Part shown: one piece after another, positions 1 through 6,182 of the stretch
Numbering within the stretch: the stretch's first letter is position 1
Layout of the letters: every line of letters starts with the position of its first letter
Source of the DNA: Desulfobacteraceae bacterium
GTDB lineage: Bacteria; Desulfobacterota; Desulfobacteria; Desulfobacterales; UBA5616
Length of the DNA stretch: 8,585 bases
Assembly (NCBI GenBank): GCA_030620375.1
Contig: JAUXEW010000112.1
Location: 1-8,585 of the forward strand
Reading direction: 5' to 3'
Program-made: the position numbers and the translations under genes
The notes under the pieces: generated by a model
Seen by the model: the letters and a program-made list of their open reading frames with translations, nothing else
Told to the model about the DNA's origin: nothing
The model's database searches: none

Positions 1-51
1 CCCACACCGGATTTGAAGTCCGGGAGCCTCACCAGTAAGCTGCGCACTTCC
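1..51 (-). tRNA. selC: tRNA-Sec (UCA anticodon), 5' half, cut by the window edge
   Basis: On the minus strand, reading from base 51 leftward, the sequence begins GGAAGTGC, as expected of the 8-nt acceptor strand of a selenocysteine tRNA. It continues through a D arm ending GGTGAGGCT and then a perfect anticodon stem, CCGGA and TCCGG, around the loop CTTCAAA. The anticodon is TCA (bases 14-16 on the plus strand read tga), which decodes UGA. The order and wording closely follow E. coli selC (GGAAGATC, GGTGAGGC, GGACTTCAAATCC). The long variable arm, T arm and 3' acceptor strand lie left of the window, so about half of a roughly 95-100-nt gene is visible. It implies that the organism inserts selenocysteine and should carry selA, selB and selD elsewhere. 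Confidence 0.93.
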
Positions 52-68
52 ACTGTTGACAGATAATT

Positions 69-93
69 ATTATACAATTTCATTGAATGTCAA
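69..93 (-). promoter_or_regulatory. candidate sigma-70-type promoter for selC
   Basis: Reading leftward on the minus strand, a consensus -35 box TTGACA (complement of 88-93) is followed by AT-rich sequence containing TATAAT (complement of 69-74), then 17 nt to the first base of selC. The distance from TATAAT to the tRNA is right for a start a few bases upstream of the mature 5' end. The spacer between these two exact hexamers is only 13 bp. A less perfect -10 two to five bases further on (TAATAA or TAATTA) would give spacers of 15 to 18 bp. The promoter is plausible, but its exact -10 is undecided. Confidence 0.4.
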
Positions 94-154
94 TCGGTTT
101 GTTTTTTACCCATTAGGATTGGCTTTAAGAATCTTATCGATGGAAAAGGATCTC

Positions 155-1303
155 ATGATTAATAGAGACAGATTGGCTGATACATTTAAATCGCTTGTTG
201 AGATTAGCAGTGTCTCTAAAGAAGAGGCTGCGATTTCCATAGAGATCAGAAAAATATTCGAACGGTTGGGAGCTGAGACATTTGTTGACCGGGCAGGTGA
301 GAAAATCGGTGGGAATACCGGAAACCTGATAGTCAGATTTAAGGGAAATATATTGACGGAGCCATTACTTCTAAATGCGCACATGGATACCGTTGAGCCG
401 GGTCGAGGCATTAACGTTGTATTAAAAGACGGCGTTTTTACCAGTGATGGGACCACCATTCTGGGAGCCGACGACAAAAGTGCCATTACGATTCTTATTG
501 AGTTGATGAGGGTTTTAAAAGAAGATGGCATTAAATATGGGCCCATTGAAATCGTACTGACCGTATGCGAGGAGATTGGATTGCAAGGGGCTAAAAACCT
601 CGATTTTGATTTGATTGCGGCTAGATTCGGATATGCGCTGGATGCAACTGATACAGAGGGCATCGTGACCCGCGCACCGGGTGCAAATCGTCTTGAATTT
701 AAAGTGCACGGTAAAGATGCCCATGCCGGGGCGGCTCCAGAGAAGGGGATTAATGCAATTTCGCTTGCTAGTAAAGCCATAGCAGGGCTTGAGATCGGGC
801 GAATCGATGAAGAAACAACATGTAATATTGGTGTAATCGAAGGGGGGCAAGCGGTCAATATTGTGCCCAACCTGGTTATTGTAAAAGGTGAGGTTCGAAG
901 TCACGATAATCATAAGTTGAACAACGTCACTGAAGCCATTGCAACATCATTTGAAACGGTTGTTAGAAACTTTAAAAATAAGCATATCGATCACTACTTG
1001 CCGCATTTAGAGATATCAATCGACAAGGAATTCCCCAGTACAAACATACCGGAAGACCATCCTGTCGTTCGTTTAGCCCTGAACGCCGCTATCAGTCTCG
1101 GACGGGACATGAGAACAAAACGTACGGGAGGCGGTTCAGATGCTAATATCTTCTTCGAAAAAGGTATTGTTACCGGTGTGTTAGGAACCGGGATGCGGGA
1201 TATGCATACCGTAAGGGAATCGGTAAGTCTTGACGATATGGTGAAGACAGCAGAGCTATTAATCGAGATAATTAAGCTACATGCAAATAAGATGAAGGAT
1301 TAG
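155..1303 (+). CDS. M20/M25/M40-family metallopeptidase, PepT-like aminopeptidase
   Basis: The product is a cytoplasmic zinc-dependent exopeptidase of the M20 family, close to the PepT-like group (tripeptidase-type and Bacillus YqjE-like proteins). It probably trims small peptides; the exact substrate cannot be read from sequence. Numbered from the chosen start, 382 aa: the metal site begins with AHMDT (His76, Asp78), then LGADDKSA (Asp106/Asp107), the catalytic/metal pair CEEIG (Glu139-Glu140), YALDATD (Asp163) and a C-terminal RDMHTVRE (His351). The small dimerisation lid domain lies roughly between residues 180 and 295 and starts near GKDAHAGAAPEKG. The ATG at 155 is preferred because AAGGA ends 4 nt before it. 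Upstream in-frame starts at 56 (TTG, 4 nt from selC) and 140 (ATG) have poor ribosome sites and add residues unlike the family. larC follows after 26 nt, so co-transcription is likely. No signal peptide is visible. Confidence 0.9.
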   Translation: MINRDRLADTFKSLVEISSVSKEEAAISIEIRKIFERLGAETFVDRAGEKIGGNTGNLIVRFKGNILTEPLLLNAHMDTVEPGRGINVVLKDGVFTSDGTTILGADDKSAITILIELMRVLKEDGIKYGPIEIVLTVCEEIGLQGAKNLDFDLIAARFGYALDATDTEGIVTRAPGANRLEFKVHGKDAHAGAAPEKGINAISLASKAIAGLEIGRIDEETTCNIGVIEGGQAVNIVPNLVIVKGEVRSHDNHKLNNVTEAIATSFETVVRNFKNKHIDHYLPHLEISIDKEFPSTNIPEDHPVVRLALNAAISLGRDMRTKRTGGGSDANIFFEKGIVTGVLGTGMRDMHTVRESVSLDDMVKTAELLIEIIKLHANKMKD

Positions 1304-1329
1304 GGATTCCTAAACCCCCAGGAGGTAGT

Positions 1330-2517
1330 ATGCTTGCATATTTTGACTGTTTTTCCGGAATTAGCGGCGATATGACATTGGGCGCTCTAGTTGACCTGGG
1401 CGTACCGCTAAAATGGCTTAAGGAAAAAATTTCTCAAATGCCATTAACCGGGTTTGACATTTCAGAAACGTCTGTATCTCGGAACGGAATTCACGCGAAA
1501 CTGATCAATGTGATCGTTGAAAATGATCCGCCACCCAGAAATTATGTTCAAATCAAATCGTTGATCCAAGACAGTCCCTTATCGAGTAATGTGAAAAGGA
1601 CAAGCCTGAAAGTTTTAGAAAGAATAGCAATCGCCGAATCACAAATCCATGATTGTCCTAAAGAGAAGGTTCATTTTCATGAGGTCGGTGGGGTTGATGC
1701 CATCGTGGACATAGTGGGGACTGCTCTGGGTATTGATTACCTGAATATTGACATGGTTACGGCTTCTAAAATTCCTTTGGGAAAAGGATTTGTAAACAGC
1801 ATGCACGGTGTGATTCCCGTGCCGTCTCCGGCAACCCTTTCGATTCTTAAAGGTGTCCCGGTATATGATTCGGGAGTTCCACACGAATTGGTCACACCTA
1901 CCGGCGCGGCAATTATAACTGCTCTGGCCGAATCTTTTGAAGCGATGCCGGAAATGACCATTGAAAAAATTGGTTATGGGTCAGGCCAACGTGAATTGGA
2001 ATCTCAACCGAACGTATTAAGAATTGTTACCGGTACCATTTCTGAAGATCAACCCGGTATAGGCCCTCATTACCTAACAGACGATATCATCGTAGTGGAG
2101 ACGAGTATTGATGATATGAATCCGGAATTGTTTGGGTTTTTAATGGATCGACTACAGGAAGATGGAGCGCTTGATGTATGTTGGATTCCTATCCATATGA
2201 AGAAAAATCGTCCGGGTACCTTAGTGCAGGTGTTATGTCATAAAGGACACCGAGATGCCGTTGTATCGCGTATACTGTCTGAAACTACGTCATTAGGCGT
2301 AAGATTTTATACCGCTAAAAGATATATGCTGGAAAGAGAGCCCGCACTTTTAGCTACTATTTTTGGAGATATCACGGTTAAACGCATAAAAGAATTGGAT
2401 GGGAGCATTCGAATAGTTCCTGAATATGATGATTGCAAAAAAATTGCCCTTGAGAAAAATATTCCGATACAAAAGGTTTATGATACTATCAAATCGAGCG
2501 TTAAATCTGATGTTTAG
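1330..2517 (+). CDS. larC: LarC, nickel-pincer cofactor biosynthesis nickel insertase
   Basis: LarC (formerly DUF111) is a CTP-dependent nickel insertase. It completes the nickel-pincer nucleotide cofactor of lactate racemase LarA and related racemases and epimerases. The 395-aa protein has the hallmark N-terminus (FDCFSGISGDM, residues 5-15), the KVHFHEVGGVDAIVDIVG block (about 113-130), then GVIPVPSPATL and ELVTPTGAA. The C-terminal half carries ETSIDDMNPE and ETTSLGVR. In Lactiplantibacillus plantarum the two halves (LarC1 and LarC2) are joined by a programmed frameshift; here they form one uninterrupted frame. The start is secured by AGGAGG 4 nt upstream. The His-rich run often seen before the helix near residue 75 is replaced by NDPPPRNY. 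No larA, larB or larE is in the window. It lies 26 nt after the peptidase gene and probably shares its transcript. Confidence 0.93.
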   Translation: MLAYFDCFSGISGDMTLGALVDLGVPLKWLKEKISQMPLTGFDISETSVSRNGIHAKLINVIVENDPPPRNYVQIKSLIQDSPLSSNVKRTSLKVLERIAIAESQIHDCPKEKVHFHEVGGVDAIVDIVGTALGIDYLNIDMVTASKIPLGKGFVNSMHGVIPVPSPATLSILKGVPVYDSGVPHELVTPTGAAIITALAESFEAMPEMTIEKIGYGSGQRELESQPNVLRIVTGTISEDQPGIGPHYLTDDIIVVETSIDDMNPELFGFLMDRLQEDGALDVCWIPIHMKKNRPGTLVQVLCHKGHRDAVVSRILSETTSLGVRFYTAKRYMLEREPALLATIFGDITVKRIKELDGSIRIVPEYDDCKKIALEKNIPIQKVYDTIKSSVKSDV

Positions 2518-2542
2518 AATGATTTACAGGGCGGACAATCGC

Positions 2543-2569
2543 TTGACAAAAATCATTAGAGATTATAAA
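2543..2569 (+). promoter_or_regulatory. possible sigma-70 promoter just upstream of pgpA
   Basis: A consensus TTGACA (2543-2548) is followed after 15 bp by TATAAA (2564-2569). Transcription would begin around 2576, at or next to the pgpA ATG (2578), which would give an almost leaderless message. The short spacer and this consequence make chance a real alternative. Confidence 0.25.
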
Positions 2570-2577
2570 ACGGGAGC

Positions 2578-3051
2578 ATGAATTTTAGAAAAAGATCGGT
2601 CATTTTTATCGCGACCGGCTGTTATTCCGGGTTTGCTCCGATAGCCCCCGGGACGTTCGGGTCCTTAACAGGACTTCCGATATGTTATCTGATATCTCAA
2701 ATACATTTTGTTTTTGCCGTCCTTTTTATTATCATATTCATTTTATGTGCCATTGGTATTGCTAATGGGGCTGAAAAGCTCTTAAACCAAAATGATCCCG
2801 GATGTATTGTAATTGATGAAATTGCAGGCCTTGTGGTGACATTATTCTATCTGCCGTTTAATGTTTTTTCGGTAACCACCGGTTTTTTTATTTTCAGATT
2901 TTTTGATATTGTAAAGCCGTTTCCCATTCGGCTGATTGAGAAACGAATTTCAGGTGGGGCCGGGGTTGTTTTGGATGACGTGCTTGCCGGTATTTACAGC
3001 AATCTTGTTCTTCGAGGGCTTATATTTTTTATTGGCCAGTATGAGGTATGA
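2578..3051 (+). CDS. pgpA: phosphatidylglycerophosphatase A
   Basis: PgpA is an inner-membrane phosphatase that converts phosphatidylglycerol phosphate to phosphatidylglycerol, the last step in making this phospholipid. The 157-aa product matches the family from end to end: GFAPIAPGTFGS (18-29), the acidic pair in VIDEIAG (Asp80-Glu81), FRFFDIVKPFPI (106-117) and GGAGVVLDDVLAGI (126-139, with Asp133-Asp134), the conserved Asp/Glu positions expected to hold Mg2+. Hydrophobic segments at about 30-62, 84-108 and near the C-terminus fit the family's membrane topology. GGGAG sits only 1 nt before the ATG, an unusually tight ribosome site, but the family N-terminus fits this start. It is separated from larC by 60 nt and from lepB by 139 nt. 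It ends at a TGA that is a normal stop given the complete family length. Confidence 0.93.
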   Translation: MNFRKRSVIFIATGCYSGFAPIAPGTFGSLTGLPICYLISQIHFVFAVLFIIIFILCAIGIANGAEKLLNQNDPGCIVIDEIAGLVVTLFYLPFNVFSVTTGFFIFRFFDIVKPFPIRLIEKRISGGAGVVLDDVLAGIYSNLVLRGLIFFIGQYEV

Positions 3052-3190
3052 TTTTGGTATCTCATTTGTATTTTGGAGAATTGTATTGCAAACACAATAT
3101 TTGGTATTATCGCCTATAAAATTCTAATACCCGGTCAGCCGGCATAACCCGGGAATTGATAAACATTGATTTAAAGAGACATAAAATAAA

Positions 3191-3835
3191 TTGAAAAAAG
3201 AAAAGCATATTGAAGAGACGGCCCAGCCTAAACAGAAAAGCGGTCTTCGGGAAAACATTGAAGCTGTTATTATTGCCGTAGTGATTGCATTATTTATTAG
3301 AACATTTATCGTGCAAGCCTTTAAGATTCCTTCGGGTTCTATGAAGCAGACACTTTTAATCGGAGACCACATCCTGGTTAGTAAGTTTATTTATGGTGTA
3401 AAAGTTCCGTTTATCAACAAAACGATCATTACTGTAAAAAAACCTGAACGAGGGGATATTGTTGTTTTTAAATATTCCCGAGACCCCAAAAAGGATTTTA
3501 TAAAACGGGTGATCGGTATTTCCGGCGATGTGGTAAAGATTCGGAACAAACAGGTATATATTAACGGCAAAGCTTTGAATCATGATCACGGTATTTTTTC
3601 CGATCCCAAGATCTATCCGGCAGGCACCCAACCCAGGGATAATTTCGGCCCGGCCAAGGTGCCGGAAAATTCTCTTTTTGTTATGGGGGATAACAGGGAC
3701 CATAGTTATGACAGCCGGTTCTGGGGATTTGTGGATTTAAAATCCGTTAAAGGAAAGGCTTTTATCATCTATTGGTCCTGGAGCAAGGATGATTTTGGAG
3801 TCAGATGGGGCCGGCTCGGGCATATCATTAAATAG
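3191..3835 (+). CDS. lepB: signal peptidase I
   Basis: LepB is the membrane-anchored serine/lysine-dyad protease that removes N-terminal signal peptides from Sec- and Tat-exported proteins, acting on the periplasmic face. The 214-aa product has a charged cytoplasmic N-terminus and one transmembrane segment at about residues 23-42. The catalytic serine is in IPSGSMKQTL (Ser50). The catalytic lysine is in FIKRVIG (Lys105), and the conserved box GDNRDHSYDSRFWG is near the C-terminus. A single anchor and this length match the compact form common outside enterobacteria. The start is TTG: the in-frame stop TAA is only three codons upstream, and the next ATG is part of the catalytic motif. The Shine-Dalgarno signal is weak (AAAGAGA, too distant), so translation may be modest. 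Its 3' neighbour pyrB begins 59 nt downstream. Confidence 0.93.
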   Translation: MKKEKHIEETAQPKQKSGLRENIEAVIIAVVIALFIRTFIVQAFKIPSGSMKQTLLIGDHILVSKFIYGVKVPFINKTIITVKKPERGDIVVFKYSRDPKKDFIKRVIGISGDVVKIRNKQVYINGKALNHDHGIFSDPKIYPAGTQPRDNFGPAKVPENSLFVMGDNRDHSYDSRFWGFVDLKSVKGKAFIIYWSWSKDDFGVRWGRLGHIIK

Positions 3836-3850
3836 TGTTATGATACTCGA

Positions 3851-3867
3851 ATTGAGCGAAGCTCAAT
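3851..3867. other. compact hairpin in the pyrB leader
   Basis: ATTGAGC and GCTCAAT form a perfect 7-bp stem closed by a GAA triloop, so the apex is GCGAAGC, a heptamer known to form an exceptionally stable mini-hairpin in single-stranded DNA. No T-tract follows (the next bases are CAGGGGG), so it is not a standard intrinsic terminator. It lies 15 nt after lepB and 27 nt before the pyrB ATG. Roles in lepB mRNA 3'-end stability or pyrB control are possible but unproven. Confidence 0.45.
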
Positions 3868-3894
3868 CAGGGGGTATTGCGTAGCTGGAGGAGC

Positions 3895-4833
3895 ATGCAG
3901 TTTACAAAGAAAGACATCCTGGATATGGATTCCCTTACCGCTGATGAAATAAATCTGATTTTGGATACAGCGGAGCATATGAAGGAGGTTTCTCAAAGGC
4001 CGATTAAAAAGGTTCCGACATTAAGGGGAAAAACCGTTGTTCTGTTTTTTTATGAGCCGAGTACACGGACGAGGGTTTCTTTTGATATTGCCGCAAAGCG
4101 GCTCAGTGCAGACTGCCATTCCATATCCGCTGGTACCAGTAGTATCGTCAAGGGTGAAACGCTCGTCGACACCGCAAAAAATCTTGAGGCCATGAATCCG
4201 GATGTCATTATAATCCGGCACCCCTCAGCGGGTGCTCCGCATATGCTGGCCAAAAAGCTAAAGGCTTCCGTAATCAATGCCGGTGATGGCATGCACGCTC
4301 ACCCCACACAATCGCTTCTTGACTTAATGACGGTTAGAGAGAGGAAAGGCCGTATCAAGGGGCAACGTGTTGCCATTATCGGCGACATATCCCACAGCCG
4401 GGTGGCACGGTCGAATTGTATCGGTTTTACAAAAATGGGGGCCAGTGTTGTTTTGGCCGGTCCGCCCACCATGATTCCAATGGCAGTTGAAACGTTAGGT
4501 GTTTCCGTTACCCATAATATTGATGAGGCCATATATGGAGCCGACGTTATCATGGTGCTGAGAATTCAAAAGGAACGGCAAAAAGGGTTTTTGTTTTCTA
4601 CTGAACGGGAATATTCCAGAGTATATGGGCTTACCAATGAACGACTAAAAAATGCCAGAGAAGACGCATTGATTATGCATCCCGGTCCGATAAATAGAGG
4701 GGTTGAAATTTCATCGGAAGTTGCCGATGGACCGTATTCCATTATTCTTGAACAGGTGACCAATGGGGTAGCCGTACGGATGGCTTTATTACTGCTGGTG
4801 GCCGGAGGTGCTCGAAATGTTGACGCTGATTAG
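3895..4833 (+). CDS. pyrB: aspartate carbamoyltransferase, catalytic chain
   Basis: PyrB joins carbamoyl phosphate and L-aspartate to give N-carbamoyl-L-aspartate, the committed step of pyrimidine synthesis, in the cytoplasm. In the 312-aa chain the carbamoyl-phosphate loop is FYEPSTRTRVSF (Ser56-Arg60 core), the mobile loop is SSIVKGET (Lys86), and the active-site HPTQ is at 136-139. The aspartate domain has IGDISHSRVARS (162-173), VLRIQKER and MHPGPINRG (261-269). All known catalytic residues appear present. The start at 3895 is chosen because GGAGG lies 3 nt before it and the protein then begins like its relatives; a TTG at 3877 in the same frame has no ribosome site. No pyrI regulatory-chain gene follows. 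The gene overlaps pyrC by 17 nt, so the two are almost certainly one operon with coupled translation. Confidence 0.95.
   Translation: MQFTKKDILDMDSLTADEINLILDTAEHMKEVSQRPIKKVPTLRGKTVVLFFYEPSTRTRVSFDIAAKRLSADCHSISAGTSSIVKGETLVDTAKNLEAMNPDVIIIRHPSAGAPHMLAKKLKASVINAGDGMHAHPTQSLLDLMTVRERKGRIKGQRVAIIGDISHSRVARSNCIGFTKMGASVVLAGPPTMIPMAVETLGVSVTHNIDEAIYGADVIMVLRIQKERQKGFLFSTEREYSRVYGLTNERLKNAREDALIMHPGPINRGVEISSEVADGPYSIILEQVTNGVAVRMALLLLVAGGARNVDAD
4804..4808 (+). promoter_or_regulatory. pyrC ribosome binding site inside pyrB
   Basis: GGAGG within the last pyrB codons lies 8 nt before the ATG at 4817 and decides the pyrC start. The in-frame GTG at 4808 overlaps this site and would have no Shine-Dalgarno of its own. 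Confidence 0.7.
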
Positions 4834-6142
4834 AGGCGGAAGAGTAGTTGATCCCGGGAATCTCGACGGTGTCAGAGATATACTGATTGAAGATGATAAA
4901 ATTATTAAAATAATTGAAATTGAAGAGGATGAAAAGAGCTTTGCTTCGGGAAGAATGGGAGACCCAAGAGAAGCACGAACAGAATATAGGCCGGATAAGA
5001 TAATAAATGCTTTTGGAAAAATCGTTACCCCGGGTTTGATTGACATGCATGTTCATTTGCGCGAACCGGGGTTTGAATATAAAGAGACCATCGAAACCGG
5101 TTGCCGGGCTGCCGTATATGGCGGTTTTACTACAATTTGCTGTATGCCGAACACCAATCCGGTTAATGATGATAGACAGGTTGCCAATTATATTATTTCT
5201 CAGTCATTAAGGGCGGGCATGGCTCGGGTTTTGCCGGTGGGTGCGATCAGCAAGGGGCTTCGGGGTGAAAGCCTGTGTGAATATGGTGAATTAAAAGATG
5301 CCGGAGTGGTCGCAGTTTCAGAAGATGGCCTGCCGGTGATGGACAGCCTGCTCATGAGAAGGGCGTTGGAATATGCAAAAGGGTTTGGGCTTTTGGTTAT
5401 TTCTCATTGTGAGGACTTGAGCCTTGCAGCAAACGGTGTGATGAACGAAGGTGAAGTTGCAACACGGTTGGGCCTCGCCGGAATACCCGGTGCTGTGGAA
5501 AGCATCATGGTGACGCGGGATATTGCACTTTGCGAACTGACCGGCGTACCGGTTCATATTGCCCATGTCAGCACAATAGAATCTGTAAATGCGATACGGG
5601 ACGCCAAACAGAGAGGCGTCCCGGTTACGGCTGAAACCGCGCCCCATTATTTTTCCCTTACCGAGGAAGCGGTACTTGAATATGATACTCATGCGAAAAT
5701 GAATCCGCCCTTGCGCTCCGAACAAGACAGAGAGGCTATACAGGAAGGATTGGCAGACGGCACCATCGATGTTATTGCTACCGATCATGCACCGCATTCA
5801 GACATTGAAAAAGAAGTGGAATTTGATCGGGCGGCAAACGGTATCATCGGATTGGAAACGTCTGTTTCATTGGGACTCAAATTGGTTGAACACGGCATTC
5901 TCACCCTGCCGGATCTGGTTGAGAAAATGTCAACGAATCCTTCGCATATCCTTGGGATTGAAAATGGTGTATTGTCAGGCGCTCAAGCTGACATAACGGT
6001 TATCGATCTCGACAGAGCCTATACGGTGAATGCTGATAATTTTCAATCAAAAGGCCGAAATACGCCTTTTAATGGCTGGGAAATGAAGGGCAAGGCTGTC
6101 TTGACGATGGTTGGGGGAAAGGTCGTGTTTGAAGATATGTAA
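4817..6142 (+). CDS. pyrC: dihydroorotase, class I
   Basis: PyrC closes N-carbamoyl-L-aspartate to dihydroorotate, the step after PyrB, using a zinc centre in an amidohydrolase barrel. The 441-aa protein has DMHVHLREPG (His78, His80, with the substrate-binding Arg82), MPNTNPVND, SEDG (Asp170), HCE (His197), HVST (His250), TAETAPHYF and the catalytic ATDHAPH (Asp323). Asp in the SEDG box, where type II enzymes such as E. coli PyrC have a carboxylated lysine, is typical of class I enzymes. Length fits the class. Residues about 34-60, before the first metal motif, form a longer and more acidic/charged link than usual. It overlaps the end of pyrB by 17 nt and is followed 40 nt later by the response regulator, with no terminator visible between them, so read-through is possible. 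Confidence 0.95.
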   Translation: MLTLIRGGRVVDPGNLDGVRDILIEDDKIIKIIEIEEDEKSFASGRMGDPREARTEYRPDKIINAFGKIVTPGLIDMHVHLREPGFEYKETIETGCRAAVYGGFTTICCMPNTNPVNDDRQVANYIISQSLRAGMARVLPVGAISKGLRGESLCEYGELKDAGVVAVSEDGLPVMDSLLMRRALEYAKGFGLLVISHCEDLSLAANGVMNEGEVATRLGLAGIPGAVESIMVTRDIALCELTGVPVHIAHVSTIESVNAIRDAKQRGVPVTAETAPHYFSLTEEAVLEYDTHAKMNPPLRSEQDREAIQEGLADGTIDVIATDHAPHSDIEKEVEFDRAANGIIGLETSVSLGLKLVEHGILTLPDLVEKMSTNPSHILGIENGVLSGAQADITVIDLDRAYTVNADNFQSKGRNTPFNGWEMKGKAVLTMVGGKVVFEDM

Positions 6143-6182
6143 TACCAATTGCATGTAAAACCTTTTATTAATAGGGAACTTA

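Noticed and set aside
56..154. N-terminal extension of the M20 peptidase from the TTG at 56.
   Set aside because: It would begin 4 nt from selC, has no ribosome site, overlaps the candidate selC promoter and adds residues unlike the family. The ATG at 155 has AAGGA at good spacing.
106..913. Long minus-strand open frames opposite the peptidase gene.
   Set aside because: They are antisense shadows of a clearly conserved protein gene, with no domains or ribosome sites of their own.
3081..3120. Possible lepB promoter in the pgpA-lepB gap (TTGTAT with TATTAT, or TATAAA alone).
   Set aside because: The hexamers are weak and no pair has both good sequence and good spacing.
3049..3146. The pgpA TGA stop as a possible selenocysteine codon, since the frame stays open for about 31 codons afterwards and selC is nearby.
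   Set aside because: PgpA is already full length with all motifs before the TGA. The downstream translation is not family-like, and no SECIS-type hairpin is seen just after the TGA. An open stretch this short is likely by chance.
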